The notes: generated by a model not told the origin, from the sequence alone. Counted from the first letter of the stretch, positions 33,014-42,443 are shown. The stretch is 48,459 nt of DNA from Bacteroidia bacterium (GCA_022180565.1 BQML01000026.1:1-48459); one strand, 5' to 3'. Numbers and translations: made by a program.

Positions 33014-35101
33014 TCAGCGAAAGAATCGATCACGATAATCGGCAATCTCCGCTCGTTCGCGCAGAACAGCCACCCAATCCTGTGAAAATCTGGTGCGCTT
33101 CTCCTGAAGGAGTTCCCGCATCAGGTCATCGCGTCGGGAGGCGTATTGCGTCGAATCCAAGGGCGTCTTGGACGTCATTTCCATGATGTAGTACCCGCGC
33201 GCACCCCGGAACGGCGGCGAGACCTGACCAGGTTCCAATGATTCCGCCATGCCGATGAAGGCAAGGTCCCGTCCGATCGATGTCGGCGGTTCGCTCGCCT
33301 TGAAAGGTCCCGTCGATCGGACCGTCACATCCGGAAACGAAGCCGCAACCATGCGAAGACTTCCGCCCCGCGGGATCGCAGCATGGACTGCCCGCGCGCG
33401 CTCACGGACCTTCTCCATCTTTCTCTCACGAACAACCATCGACCGGGTGATGTTCTTCACGTCGGCCAGAGGCCGCACCCCCTCCTCCCGGATGCCGCTG
33501 AGTCTGAACACACCCACTCCCGCACTCATCCCGATTGGCTCACTGATATCACCCACGGAGGCAGAAAATGCGAAGTTCATCACGGCATCGTTGAAGCCGA
33601 TCTGAGGAATCGCACCCCCTTTGGTGAACTCCGGCGTCTCGCGAATCTGAACGGAGCTGTTGCGTGCCGCGTTCTCAAATCCCTCCTCCCCTGCAAGGTA
33701 GACAAAATCCTGTGCTTGCTGGTATGCCCGGTCAATGGACTGGGAACTTGCTTTCACACGGATCGCAAGGTCGGTAAGCTCCACTTCCTTATTGGTGCGA
33801 TCGAGCACCTTGATCACATGATAGCCGAACTGAGTGCGTACGGGTCCAAGAACTTCGCCCACATTCGCCCGAAAGACGGCATCTGCAAACGGCTTCACCC
33901 ACGTCGTTCTGCTCCCCCAACCCAAGTCCCCTCCCTCGGGAGCCGAACCATCCGTGCCGTGTTGCCGCGCAAGCGCTGCAAAATCTTCTCCTGCCCGAAT
34001 TCTGCTCAGCAATTCACGGGCCTGGCGGAGCGATGCCGCAGAATCCGCACCAACCGGTACCAGAATGTGCGCGGCACGGACAAAGGTTTCCGAGCCACGA
34101 CGAGTGTTGGTTACCTTGATGAGATGAAAACCGTCAAAATCCCGCAGAGGACCGATCAGATCGCCTGCCTTCGCAGAGAAGACATCCGCCTTTGCACGGC
34201 TGAGCTCCGAGGGCTTATAGAACGCCTCGGTGGCGGGGATTTCCGAAGAGGTCCTTGCAAGCTCGAGAAAATCAGCTCCGGACAGGGCCTCTCGCTTCAG
34301 TCGCTCTAATTCAGCCACAACATCGGCCGTGTCTTCGGTGGACGGAGCAAGGGAAAACATGACGTAGCTCAGCTTGCGGGCCGGGCGAACCTTGAATTCC
34401 TCCTGGTGCTCCCTGTAATACCGTTCAATGTCAGCCTCGGTCACTTCCACCAGGGAATCAGGCACCATCGTTGATGGATCGAACAGGGCGTAGAGGGCTT
34501 CCATGGTCACAGTTCTCTCGGCAAACCGCTGGCGCAGTTCCGCGTCGCTCACACGTACCGTAGCCAAAAGGAGGCTCTGCAACTTTTGTTGTCGCAATTG
34601 CTCTCTCAACCGCCGTTCCACTTCCAACCACGCGTTCCGGTTCTGGGGGTCCGCAATTGCCCGGTCGTACGCCGCCCGGTTAAACGTGCCCGTGGAATCC
34701 CGAAACATCGACACAAGCTCCTCCGGGGGGTTCGGACCATGGACAAGGTTGACGATTTCCGCATCCGTCACTGTAATCCCGATCCGTTCAATCTCCTGAT
34801 TGATCAGGAGCTGGCTGACGAGGGTGTTCCACACTTGTGAGCGGATTTGCCGCTCGAGCTCCGGGTCCGGTTCCTGCCCTGATTGCGCCCGTTGAGCCTC
34901 CACTGCGCGCCGATAGACTTCGGAGAACTCCCTGTAGCTGATTTTATCCCCGTTGACCTCACCGACCGTGTCCCCCGTTCCTCCGCGACGAAGCGTCGTA
35001 AGCTCCATCCCCCAATCCAGCATGATATACGCGATAAAGATGAACGCAAAAACGGCGAACAGCTTGCCCAGGTTATTACGGATCTGTGACATCAACGGCA
35101 T
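33014..35101 (-). CDS. ppiD: SurA/PpiD-like peptidyl-prolyl isomerase chaperone
   Basis: A 695-residue membrane-anchored periplasmic folding factor. I choose ATG 35101 because GAGG lies 5 bases upstream and a helix follows (GKLFAVFAFIFIAYIMLDWG). The SurA_N-like region starts GEVNGDKISYREFSEVYRRAVEAQRAQ (part). The clear parvulin PPIC domain is in the middle: RAAHILVPVGADSAASLRQA, GTDGSAPEGGDLGWGSR and FGYHVIKVLDR; a second, weaker copy may lie on the N-terminal side. It heads the operon with the barrel protein, aroK and aroB. A role in outer-membrane protein folding is inferred from the family. Confidence 0.9.
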   Translation of the reverse strand: MPLMSQIRNNLGKLFAVFAFIFIAYIMLDWGMELTTLRRGGTGDTVGEVNGDKISYREFSEVYRRAVEAQRAQSGQEPDPELERQIRSQVWNTLVSQLLINQEIERIGITVTDAEIVNLVHGPNPPEELVSMFRDSTGTFNRAAYDRAIADPQNRNAWLEVERRLREQLRQQKLQSLLLATVRVSDAELRQRFAERTVTMEALYALFDPSTMVPDSLVEVTEADIERYYREHQEEFKVRPARKLSYVMFSLAPSTEDTADVVAELERLKREALSGADFLELARTSSEIPATEAFYKPSELSRAKADVFSAKAGDLIGPLRDFDGFHLIKVTNTRRGSETFVRAAHILVPVGADSAASLRQARELLSRIRAGEDFAALARQHGTDGSAPEGGDLGWGSRTTWVKPFADAVFRANVGEVLGPVRTQFGYHVIKVLDRTNKEVELTDLAIRVKASSQSIDRAYQQAQDFVYLAGEEGFENAARNSSVQIRETPEFTKGGAIPQIGFNDAVMNFAFSASVGDISEPIGMSAGVGVFRLSGIREEGVRPLADVKNITRSMVVRERKMEKVRERARAVHAAIPRGGSLRMVAASFPDVTVRSTGPFKASEPPTSIGRDLAFIGMAESLEPGQVSPPFRGARGYYIMEMTSKTPLDSTQYASRRDDLMRELLQEKRTRFSQDWVAVLRERAEIADYRDRFFR

Positions 35102-35146
35102 AACGGCCTCGGATTCCTCGGATTTTTCATGCAGAAGATAAATAGA

Positions 35147-35175
35147 AATATAGGCCCGGATTGGCTGAAAAGCAA
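35147..35175 (-). promoter_or_regulatory. Promoter of the ppiD-aroKB operon
   Basis: On the minus strand TTGCTT (35175-35170), 17 bp spacer, TATATT (35152-35147). The start near 35140 leaves a leader of about 40 bases before ATG 35101. Confidence 0.6.
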
Positions 35176-35184
35176 CGTTTTTTA

Positions 35185-35213
35185 TTGACTTTCCCGCCAC
35201 ATTGACGTATATT
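35185..35213 (+). promoter_or_regulatory. Promoter of the secDF operon
   Basis: TTGACT (35185-35190), 17 bp spacer, TATATT (35208-35213). The start near 35220 gives a leader of about 110 bases. It is back to back with the ppiD promoter. Confidence 0.65.
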
Positions 35214-35332
35214 TTTTCTCGTTTCTTCCATGCAACTCTCCTTGCCCCGTCCTCTCATTTCATTCCCAGCGTTCCGTCGGTGTTCATCGTGACGGACAAG
35301 CGAAGAGTACGTTTCAGATCCGGAGATCGTTT

Positions 35333-37201
35333 GTGAGAAATCAACTCTCGAAACTTGTTCTTATCGGCGCCGCGGTGATCCTTTCGGTCTACTTTCTGTG
35401 GCCCACGTACCAAGACTACACCTTCCGCCAAAAACTCGCCTCTCTTTCCCCCGAGGATAGCGTTGCGTACGTCGAGCAGAATCAGGATGCCATCTTGGAG
35501 GCCCGTCTCAAGCGCATGAAACTGGGACTGGATCTTCAGGGCGGCATGCGTGTGGTCCTGGAAGTTGACGTCCTGAAACTGTTGGAGGATCTCGCAAAGA
35601 ACAAGGATGAGAATTTCCTCGCCATCCTCAATACACTCCGCACGGAAGCCTCAGGCACAGAGATCGACATTATTCCTGCCTTCGCGGCCGAATTTCAGAA
35701 CCGCGGAATCCGGATGAGCAGGTATTATCTGAACATCCGTGATGATGACGCCACAGTGACGACGTACCTCGAGGACGAGTCCCGGAAAGCAATCGACCGG
35801 GCTGTTGAAATCGTAAGGAATCGTGTCGATCAATACGGCCTCACGGAACCGACCATCCAGAAGCAGGGCGGAAGGCGGATTATCGTCGAACTTCCGGGCG
35901 TCAAGGATGAGGCGGAAGTGAGGCGTCTCCTCCAGGGAACAGCAAAGCTCGAGTTCCTCATGCTCCGGGACCCCGATATCACCTACAAGGTCATGGAATC
36001 GATTGACCGCTACCTCTCGGGCAAGGGCGAAAAGGATACCACAGGGACTCCGTCGTCGCCGCAGCAACAACCGAGAGACGCACTCACCGAACTTCTGGGG
36101 GGAACAGAGACGACACAGGATACGACGGAAGAAGCACAGTTTCGACGGGATCACCCGTTTTTCACGTATGTTCTTCCCGATCAAAGGGGAAGCGGCGACG
36201 GTTACGTGGCCGAAAAGAACCGAGAACGGGTCCGCTCCCTGCTTGAACGTCCGGAGATCCGCCGATTGATGCCGAACGACTTTGAGTTTCGCTGGTCGGC
36301 CAAAACATTTGAAGACAGGTCCACCGGCACGCGATACTATACGCTCTTTGCCGTGCGGCCTCAGCCTGTGTTGACCGGAGGAGTGATTGTGAACGCCCGC
36401 GCAAGCGTCGATCCGCAGGACAATCGGCCGGTCGTCAACATGGAAATGAACGCCGAAGGTTCCCGCGAATGGTCCCGTCTCACCGGCGCCAATGTCGGCA
36501 AGCGCGTCGCCGTATCCCTCGACAATGCCATTTTTTCCGCCCCGGTCATCCAGGAAAAAATCAGCGGAGGTCAATCACGCATTACAGGAATGGATTCTCC
36601 CGAAGAGGCACGTCTGCTCGAGATCGTCCTGAAGGCCGGAGCTCTGCCGGCACCTGTCGCCATTATTGAACAGAGGAGTGTCGGACCCTCCCTCGGCGAA
36701 GACTCGATCCGTTCGGGTCTCTCCGCCACCCTCATTGCTTTCGGTCTCACCGTGTTGTTCATGGTCGTGTACTATCGCACGGCAGGCTTTGTGGCAGACC
36801 TCGCTCTGTTCTTCAATCTGTTGTTTATCCTTGGCGTCATGGCGGGATTCCAGGCCACGCTGACGCTCCCCGGCATCGCAGGGATCATTCTGACAATTGG
36901 AATGGCCGTGGACGCCAACGTTCTCATTTATGAACGGATGAGGGAGGAGCTTGCGGGAGGAAAAACGATCAAGGCCGTCGTGGACGCCGGCTATTCCAAA
37001 GCTCTGAGCGCCATCGTGGATTCGAATATCACAACGTTTCTGACCGGATTGATTCTGTATCAGTTCGGAACGGGCCCGGTTCAGGGATTCGCTCTGACCC
37101 TGATGATCGGAATCGTCGCCAGCATGTTCAGCGCCATTGTCATCACACGCGTTGTTTTCGACCTCATGACCGAACGCGGCATGATCCCCAGTATTGGCTG
37201 A
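35333..37201 (+). CDS. secD: Protein translocase subunit SecD
   Basis: A 622-residue RND-like subunit that uses proton motive force to help Sec export. It starts at GTG 35333 with GGAG upstream. After the first helix (LVLIGAAVILSVYFLW) comes the hallmark GLDLQGGMRVVLEVD, then the periplasmic P1 domain with a variable Gln/Thr-rich insertion (about residues 235-275). Five C-terminal helices contain SLGEDSIRSGL, LPGIAGIILTIGMAVDANVLIYERMREEL (part) and the closing VQGFALTLMIGIVASMFSAI. SecF follows after 21 bases. No yajC is adjacent. Confidence 0.97.
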   Translation: MRNQLSKLVLIGAAVILSVYFLWPTYQDYTFRQKLASLSPEDSVAYVEQNQDAILEARLKRMKLGLDLQGGMRVVLEVDVLKLLEDLAKNKDENFLAILNTLRTEASGTEIDIIPAFAAEFQNRGIRMSRYYLNIRDDDATVTTYLEDESRKAIDRAVEIVRNRVDQYGLTEPTIQKQGGRRIIVELPGVKDEAEVRRLLQGTAKLEFLMLRDPDITYKVMESIDRYLSGKGEKDTTGTPSSPQQQPRDALTELLGGTETTQDTTEEAQFRRDHPFFTYVLPDQRGSGDGYVAEKNRERVRSLLERPEIRRLMPNDFEFRWSAKTFEDRSTGTRYYTLFAVRPQPVLTGGVIVNARASVDPQDNRPVVNMEMNAEGSREWSRLTGANVGKRVAVSLDNAIFSAPVIQEKISGGQSRITGMDSPEEARLLEIVLKAGALPAPVAIIEQRSVGPSLGEDSIRSGLSATLIAFGLTVLFMVVYYRTAGFVADLALFFNLLFILGVMAGFQATLTLPGIAGIILTIGMAVDANVLIYERMREELAGGKTIKAVVDAGYSKALSAIVDSNITTFLTGLILYQFGTGPVQGFALTLMIGIVASMFSAIVITRVVFDLMTERGMIPSIG

Positions 37202-37222
37202 GGAAGGAGTTCGATCACCGAA

Positions 37223-38149
37223 ATGCAATTCTTCAAAAAAACAAATTTTGACTTTCTGGGCCCCCGGAAGGTGCTGTATGCCCTCTCCTTTGCCGTGATT
37301 GTGGCCGGGATGATCTCGCTCGCGGTGAAAGGCATTGACTTCGGCATCGACTTCCGAGGAGGCACCGAGGTCCTCATTGAGTTTGATCAACGGCCGGCAA
37401 TCGGAGACATCCGCGATGCTCTCGCAACCGTTGGTCTCGCACAGAGTGAAATCAAAGTCTATGGTCTGGGCGAGACAATCCTGGTCCGTACGGTTGAGCA
37501 GGCAGAAGGAACCGCGGTGGGCGATCGAATCAAGTCCGCCCTCACCCGGGCATTTCCCGAAAAGAGAATGGAAGTTCTCAAGCAATACAAGATCAGTCCG
37601 AAAATCGGCAAGGAACTCCGGACCGACGCTTTGTATGCCGTGGCCGCCTCCCTCGTGGTTATGCTGGGTTACATCGGAATCCGGTTCAAATTTGTCTATG
37701 GCTTTGGCGCGGTCATCGCCGTGTTTCACGATGTTCTTGTGGCCCTGAGTGCCTTGACACTGCTGGACGGCCTGATCCCCTGGTTCAATTTTGAAATCAC
37801 CCAAGAAGTCGTAGCCGCATTCCTCACACTTGTCGGTATCTCGGTGAACGACACGGTCGTCGTGTTCGACCGCATCAGGGAAAATCTGAAGATCTACAGA
37901 ACCATGTCGCTCCTGGAAGTCATGAATCGGAGCCTCAACGATACCCTCAGTCGGACCCTCATCACGCAGGGAACCGTTCTCCTCGTCCTTCTGGTACTGC
38001 TCTTTGCCGGGGGTGAAGTCACGCGCGGCTTTGCCTTTACACTCACGATGGGGACAATTGCAGGTACGTATTCTTCAATTTATATTGCAAGTGCCATTGT
38101 GCTCGATTGGAATCTTCGTAAAGCAAAAAAAGGCATCCGAACGAAGTAA
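37223..38149 (+). CDS. secF: Protein translocase subunit SecF
   Basis: A 308-residue partner of SecD with six membrane helices. The hallmark GIDFRGGTEVLIEF lies after the first helix (YALSFAVIVAGMISLAV). The C-terminal half has GVGAVIAVFHDVLVALS-like text (FGAVIAVFHDVLVALSAL), VAAFLTLVGISVNDTVVVFDRIREN (part) and LSRTLITQGTVLLVLL. The protein ends in a basic tail. ATG 37223 is used. A STAS-domain gene follows after 24 bases on the same strand. Confidence 0.97.
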   Translation: MQFFKKTNFDFLGPRKVLYALSFAVIVAGMISLAVKGIDFGIDFRGGTEVLIEFDQRPAIGDIRDALATVGLAQSEIKVYGLGETILVRTVEQAEGTAVGDRIKSALTRAFPEKRMEVLKQYKISPKIGKELRTDALYAVAASLVVMLGYIGIRFKFVYGFGAVIAVFHDVLVALSALTLLDGLIPWFNFEITQEVVAAFLTLVGISVNDTVVVFDRIRENLKIYRTMSLLEVMNRSLNDTLSRTLITQGTVLLVLLVLLFAGGEVTRGFAFTLTMGTIAGTYSSIYIASAIVLDWNLRKAKKGIRTK

Positions 38150-38173
38150 TTCATTCAGAAGGAGAGTGTCCTT

Positions 38174-38512
38174 ATGAAATTCAAGACGAAAGAATTCAAG
38201 GGCGTTACGGTCATCGAGCTGAACGGGAATGTGATGGGGGGACCGGATGCCACCGAGCTGAACGAAGAATTGCACAAGCTTGTTTCAGGCGGTAAGAACA
38301 GGGTTGTCGTGGACCTCGGGGATGTCAAGTTCATGAACAGTTCCGGCCTCGGCATGCTCATTAGGGCGTTAACCACGATGCGGAATGCCGGAGGAGATAT
38401 GAAACTGGCCAGAGCATCGGAAAAGATCGAGAGCCTTCTCATCGTCACAAAACTCATCACCGTCTTCGACCATCACGAATCCGTGGCGAAAGCCGTCGAT
38501 GCCTTCAAATGA
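38174..38512 (+). CDS. Anti-anti-sigma-type STAS domain protein
   Basis: A 112-residue single-domain STAS protein like SpoIIAA/RsbV antagonists. The phosphorylation loop is intact: VKFMNSSGLGMLIRAL, with Ser in the NSSG motif. AGAAGGAGAG precedes ATG 38174. These proteins bind a switch kinase/anti-sigma factor and are inactivated by phosphorylation; no RsbW-like kinase is seen in the window. Its stop overlaps the start of the BtuF-like lipoprotein by four bases (ATGA). Confidence 0.92.
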   Translation: MKFKTKEFKGVTVIELNGNVMGGPDATELNEELHKLVSGGKNRVVVDLGDVKFMNSSGLGMLIRALTTMRNAGGDMKLARASEKIESLLIVTKLITVFDHHESVAKAVDAFK

Positions 38513-39378
38513 CCATCCGTGTTCCTGATTCAAAGGGGAGGCCCCGGGTCTCCCCTTTTTTGTTGACCGCTCTTTTGCTCGCCTGCGGACGACAGGACTC
38601 TCCCCCGAATCCTCCAGCTACACCGGCTACGCGAATCGTCTCCCTTGCTCCGAACCTCACAGAAATCCTTTTTGCTCTCGGACTCGACAACAGCGTTGTC
38701 GGCGTGACCGACTTCTGTGACTATCCGCCCCGTGCGAAAACCAAGGCTCGCGTGGGCGGAATAACAACCCCGAGCTTTGAAACGATCGCGGAACTCAAGC
38801 CCGATCTTGTCCTCATGACCGTCGCAGGCAACTCGAGAGCGGACCACGACAAACTCCTGTCCCTCGGTCTTACGGTAGTGGCAACGGATCCCTCCACGGT
38901 GGAGGGCATCTACGCATCGATCGATCGTATCGGATCATTGACCGGTACGCAGGATCGCGCAGATTCCCTGATCATTGCTTTGCGGCAGACCCAGCACGAC
39001 CTGATGGCACGCGCACAAGCGCGCGCTCCGCGCTCCGTACTGATCCTCCTCTCCCTCCGCCCTCTCATCGGCGCCGGAACCGGATCGTTTATCGACGATC
39101 TCCTCAGACTGGCCAATGCAACCAACGTCGCGGCAGGGACGGCTTCCGCTTATCCTCTCCTCAGTCGCGAACATCTTCTTCAGACGAATCCGGATGTACT
39201 CATCGTCCTGGATGATGTTGCCTCGGACCCCCGCGAAGTCATCGAGGCCTACCCGGAATGGAACACCCTCGACGCCGTCCGCAACGGGCGTGTGATCATC
39301 CTCGATACCAACCTCATCAGCCGCCCCGGACCGCGCATCATGGAAGGACTCCGACTGCTCATCTCCGCTCTCGAATAA
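38509..39378 (+). CDS. BtuF-like periplasmic binding lipoprotein
   Basis: A 289-residue helical-backbone metal receptor of the BtuF/FhuD class, normally the receptor of a cobalamin or siderophore ABC importer. ATG 38509 overlaps the STAS stop. The N-terminus is a lipoprotein signal (FLLTALLLACG, Cys26). The body starts RIVSLAPNLTEILFALGL and VVGVTDFCDYPP, typical of BtuF, and contains LKPDLVLMT and GAGTGSFIDDLLRLANATN. No permease or ATPase gene is nearby, so the importer must be encoded elsewhere. Oddly, a complete terminator hairpin lies within codons 8-18. Confidence 0.88.
   Translation: MTIRVPDSKGRPRVSPFLLTALLLACGRQDSPPNPPATPATRIVSLAPNLTEILFALGLDNSVVGVTDFCDYPPRAKTKARVGGITTPSFETIAELKPDLVLMTVAGNSRADHDKLLSLGLTVVATDPSTVEGIYASIDRIGSLTGTQDRADSLIIALRQTQHDLMARAQARAPRSVLILLSLRPLIGAGTGSFIDDLLRLANATNVAAGTASAYPLLSREHLLQTNPDVLIVLDDVASDPREVIEAYPEWNTLDAVRNGRVIILDTNLISRPGPRIMEGLRLLISALE
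38532..38561 (+). terminator. Intrinsic terminator inside the start of the BtuF-like gene
   Basis: Stem GGGGAG (38535-38540) and CTCCCC (38550-38555), extended by AAA/TTT, 9-base loop, then six T (38556-38561). It would end the secDF-STAS transcript but lies within the coding region of the coupled next gene, so it could act as an attenuator. Confidence 0.7.
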
Positions 39379-39384
39379 GAACGG

Positions 39385-39413
39385 TTGCTTCTCTTCCCTC
39401 AACCCGATATATT
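39385..39413 (+). promoter_or_regulatory. Promoter of the deoxynucleoside kinase gene
   Basis: TTGCTT (39385-39390), 17 bp spacer, TATATT (39408-39413), the same hexamers as before ppiD. The start near 39420 is only about 7 bases before ATG 39427, so the leader is very short and has no SD. Confidence 0.6.
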
Positions 39414-39426
39414 CACTTCACGGATC

Positions 39427-40086
39427 ATGCGCACCCAGACTCCTGTGTTTGTCGCCGTTGCCGGAAACATCGGCGCCGGCAAGTCATCCCTCACACGCCT
39501 CCTCGCCGACCGGTTCGGCTGGGTCCCCTTCTTCGAATCCGTCGATGATAATCCTTACCTTGCAGACTTCTACGCCGACATGAAACGGTGGTCCTTTCAT
39601 CTCCAGATGTACTTTCTCGCCAACCGCTTCAAGAACCATAAACAGATGATTGAGTCCGGGCGGTCTGTCATTCAGGACCGTTCAATTTATGAGGACGCCG
39701 AGATTTTCGCGAGAAACCTCTTTGAAATGGGGAACATGGAGCGGAGGGATTACGAGAATTACGTGTCGCTCTTCAGGGTCATGATGGAATACCTCAAGCC
39801 CCCCGATCTCATGATCTATCTGCAATGTTCCGTCGATGTTCTGCTGGAACAGATTGCCCGGCGGGGGAGGACCTATGAACAGAGCATCAAGAGGGAGTAC
39901 CTCGAGCTCCTGAACGGACACTATGAGGAATGGATCGGACGTTACAACCTGGGGTCTTTGCTGGTTGTCCGCACGGAAGGGCTGGATTTTGTAAATCGCA
40001 GGACGGATTTTGATGAACTGGCGGGCGCTGTAGAGAAGTGCCTCCGGAACCCCTCATCGTCCCCCCGCCGCAGTACGTTTCGCTAA
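39427..40086 (+). CDS. Deoxynucleoside kinase (dGK/dAK family)
   Basis: A 219-residue kinase that phosphorylates deoxynucleosides for salvage. It has the P-loop GNIGAGKSS, the acidic FFESVDDNPYL substrate block, QDRSIYEDAEIFA (the DRS motif and specificity region of the Bacillus Dgk/Dck type), and the lid with RRGRTYEQSI. ATG 39427 is chosen; a TTG at 39385 is the promoter -35. Its 3' end overlaps that of ctpA on the other strand by four bases. The exact nucleoside is not determined. Confidence 0.92.
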   Translation: MRTQTPVFVAVAGNIGAGKSSLTRLLADRFGWVPFFESVDDNPYLADFYADMKRWSFHLQMYFLANRFKNHKQMIESGRSVIQDRSIYEDAEIFARNLFEMGNMERRDYENYVSLFRVMMEYLKPPDLMIYLQCSVDVLLEQIARRGRTYEQSIKREYLELLNGHYEEWIGRYNLGSLLVVRTEGLDFVNRRTDFDELAGAVEKCLRNPSSSPRRSTFR

Positions 40087-41747
40087 CGGCCCGTTCCCGA
40101 AAGGATCTGGTTGTACATCCTTCGACCCTTGACCAGATTTACAGCAACAGCCAGCTGGGGATCGTCCTTGAGGGATGCCACGATTTGCTGTCGTTCGCCT
40201 GCAATCCTGCCGATGATCTCCAGCGCAAGCAAACGCTTGACCTCCTCTTCATGCCGTTCAAACGCCCGCTCCTGCTCACGCTCTATGAGCTGCTCCAGCC
40301 GTTGAATGTGATCGAGAACGTCCTTTCCGTATCCCGCTTTCCCGGCCGCCTGTTTGACATCCTCAAGTCGTTGGCGCGCTTCCTCCTTGAGGGTAAACCC
40401 GCGACTGTGCACAAAAGCCTTGAACTCACGATACAGCTCGGGGGTCACTGTGAATCCCGGCTCAAGCATCGAATGGGTTAAGGCATAGCGATTGGCAAAC
40501 TTGAAGAACATCGCTTTGTCCATCAGAGCGGCGGCAAGAGCACTCTGCGCAGGCGGCTCAACCAGAGTGTCGGGCCGTATCCCGCCGGCCTCGTACACCG
40601 AACGGTTATGGATCGTCCGAAACTCCCGCCTCAAACTGTCAGGTAGAATCCTTACCTCCCCATTATCCTTTCGATGAAAATAGTCAATCTCCTGAATGCT
40701 CCGTCCGCTTGGAGTATAATAACGCCCAGTTGTGATTTTCAGCGAGGTCGTTTCGGACACACGGATGATGGTTTGAATCAATCCCTTGCCGAATGTTCTG
40801 GACCCCACAATCACGCCGCGGTCAAGATCCTGGATGGCCCCGGCGACGATCTCGCTGGCGCTGGCAGTACCACGGTCAACCAGCACGGCCAGGGGCAGTT
40901 CCGGAGCAAGGGGTTTTCCAGTGGTGCGGTAGCGGCGCTCCGAATCTGCTCTCCTGCCGCGTGTCGAAACCACAAGACTGCTTTCGGGGAGAAATTTGGA
41001 TGCCACTTCCACAGCCATATCGAGAAGCCCGCCGGGATTGTTCCGAAGATCAAGCACGATCCCCCGAACCGTTCCACGATCCAGGAGCCCCTTGAGTGCC
41101 TGCCGTACATCTTCGCCCGCAGTGCGGGAGAATCGTTCCAGCCTGATGTACCCGATGCCCTCCTCCACCATTCCTGCGTACGAAACGTTGCGAACCGGGA
41201 TCTCCTCTCTGAGCAGAACGAACTCCAGGGGGCCAGACTCCCCCTCACGCTCAATCGTCATTCGAACCTCCGATCCCGGTTCCCCTCGAACCAGGCCGCG
41301 CACCTCGTCGAACGACTTCCCTGCCAGGGACACACTGTCAATGGCAACAAGCCGGTCACCGATGCGAAGGCCGTACTTCGCCGCCGAGAAGCCCTCCATC
41401 AATCCGACAACGGTAATGGCGCCGTCTCGAATCCCCACCGTAATCCCCACACCCCCGTACTTCCCTGTCGTTACCAGATCGATCTCTCCGTGATCCCGGT
41501 CGTCGATGTAGATGGTGTACGGATCGAGCGTCTTGAGCATGCCGTTGATCCCGGCTTTCATAAACTTGTCCGGATCGATCTCGTCGACGTAGTTGGTGGC
41601 CACTTCTTTGTAAACTTTCCCGAACAGGTCGATCCCCCGATACAACTTCATCAGCAGTTCATCCTGGAGTGCGGAAAAACCCGCCGCAACCAGCAACACC
41701 ACGGTGCCCGCGGGGATCAACACTCTCGATCGAACGCGTTTCATCAT
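40083..41747 (-). CDS. ctpA: Carboxyl-terminal processing protease (S41, CtpA)
   Basis: A 554-residue periplasmic serine protease. The N-terminus is a signal anchor (VLIPAGTVVLLVAAGFSA). A PDZ domain follows at about residues 95-175 (YGGVGITVGIRDG, YGLRIGDRLVAIDSV). The S41 catalytic core has Ser298 in GTASASEIVAGA and Lys321 in RTFGKGLIQT, with LDLRNNPGGLL before it. The last 150 residues are helical with Glu/Arg-rich coiled-coil character. It overlaps tmk by four bases (ATGA), so the two are coupled, and converges with the kinase gene. Confidence 0.95.
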   Translation of the reverse strand: MMKRVRSRVLIPAGTVVLLVAAGFSALQDELLMKLYRGIDLFGKVYKEVATNYVDEIDPDKFMKAGINGMLKTLDPYTIYIDDRDHGEIDLVTTGKYGGVGITVGIRDGAITVVGLMEGFSAAKYGLRIGDRLVAIDSVSLAGKSFDEVRGLVRGEPGSEVRMTIEREGESGPLEFVLLREEIPVRNVSYAGMVEEGIGYIRLERFSRTAGEDVRQALKGLLDRGTVRGIVLDLRNNPGGLLDMAVEVASKFLPESSLVVSTRGRRADSERRYRTTGKPLAPELPLAVLVDRGTASASEIVAGAIQDLDRGVIVGSRTFGKGLIQTIIRVSETTSLKITTGRYYTPSGRSIQEIDYFHRKDNGEVRILPDSLRREFRTIHNRSVYEAGGIRPDTLVEPPAQSALAAALMDKAMFFKFANRYALTHSMLEPGFTVTPELYREFKAFVHSRGFTLKEEARQRLEDVKQAAGKAGYGKDVLDHIQRLEQLIEREQERAFERHEEEVKRLLALEIIGRIAGERQQIVASLKDDPQLAVAVNLVKGRRMYNQILSGTGR

Positions 41748-42385
41748 CCTTCATTCCTCACAAGTGTTTTGCTCGCCTCGACTCGCGGCCGGACCCTTTC
41801 CCAGATTTCCCGTTCGATGTCGGCTTCCGACCGGTTGCCGTCAACGACCACGAAACGCGATTCCTTATGCGCCAGTTCCCGATATCCGCTCCGCACCCGG
41901 TCATAGAATGATCTGCCGTTCGATTCCATGCGGTCCCTTCCCAGACCCGAAGCTCTTGCGCGAACCTCCAGGACCTCGACGGGAACATCCACGAGGATTG
42001 TCAGAGTCGGTTTGAGTCCCCCCGTTGCCAGGTCATTAACCGTCTCCACGGCATCGGTCGGCAACCCCCGCCCCCATCCCTGATAAGCCGTTGTAGAGTC
42101 GAAAAAGCGGTCGCAGAGAACGACCATCCCCCGCTCAAGTGCCGGCCGAATGACCTCTTCGACCAGCTGTGCCCGGCTTGCCGAGAAGAGGAAAAGTTCG
42201 GCCCGTTCGGTCATCGCAGTGAGCGTCTTATCCAGCAGAAGTGACCGAATGCCTTCACCGATGGGCGTTCCTCCCGGCTCTCGCACAACAAGAACCTGAT
42301 AGCCCTCGCGCATCAGCCGGTTCGCGAGCCGCTGCACTTGTGTAGACTTCCCTGAGTAATCCAATCCTTCAAACGTGATCAGCAT
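41744..42385 (-). CDS. tmk: Thymidylate kinase Tmk
   Basis: A 213-residue kinase making dTDP from dTMP. ATG 42385 starts directly at the P-loop strand, LITFEGLDYSGKSTQ; a longer frame lies over the promoter and is not real. Other motifs are VVREPGGTPIGEGIRSLLL, LFLFSASRAQLVEEVI and the DR loop with FDSTTAYQGWGRGL. The predicted promoter starts about 23 bases before the ATG. It is read together with ctpA. The neighbouring salvage kinase on the other strand also serves dNTP supply. Confidence 0.96.
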   Translation of the reverse strand: MLITFEGLDYSGKSTQVQRLANRLMREGYQVLVVREPGGTPIGEGIRSLLLDKTLTAMTERAELFLFSASRAQLVEEVIRPALERGMVVLCDRFFDSTTAYQGWGRGLPTDAVETVNDLATGGLKPTLTILVDVPVEVLEVRARASGLGRDRMESNGRSFYDRVRSGYRELAHKESRFVVVDGNRSEADIEREIWERVRPRVEASKTLVRNEG

Positions 42386-42414
42386 GAGGTGCGTGAATAG
42401 GGTGATGCAGAAAC

Positions 42415-42443
42415 AAAGTATCGAAATCCGGTCTCGAATGCAA
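42415..42443 (-). promoter_or_regulatory. Promoter of tmk-ctpA
   Basis: On the minus strand TTGCAT (42443-42438), 17 bp spacer, TACTTT (42420-42415), followed by G. It is the near twin of the divergent promoter at 42473-42501. Confidence 0.55.

Noticed and set aside
40674-41906. Long plus-strand frame of 410 codons over ctpA and tmk
   Set aside because: It runs antisense to two conserved genes with intact motifs; high G+C creates such open frames.
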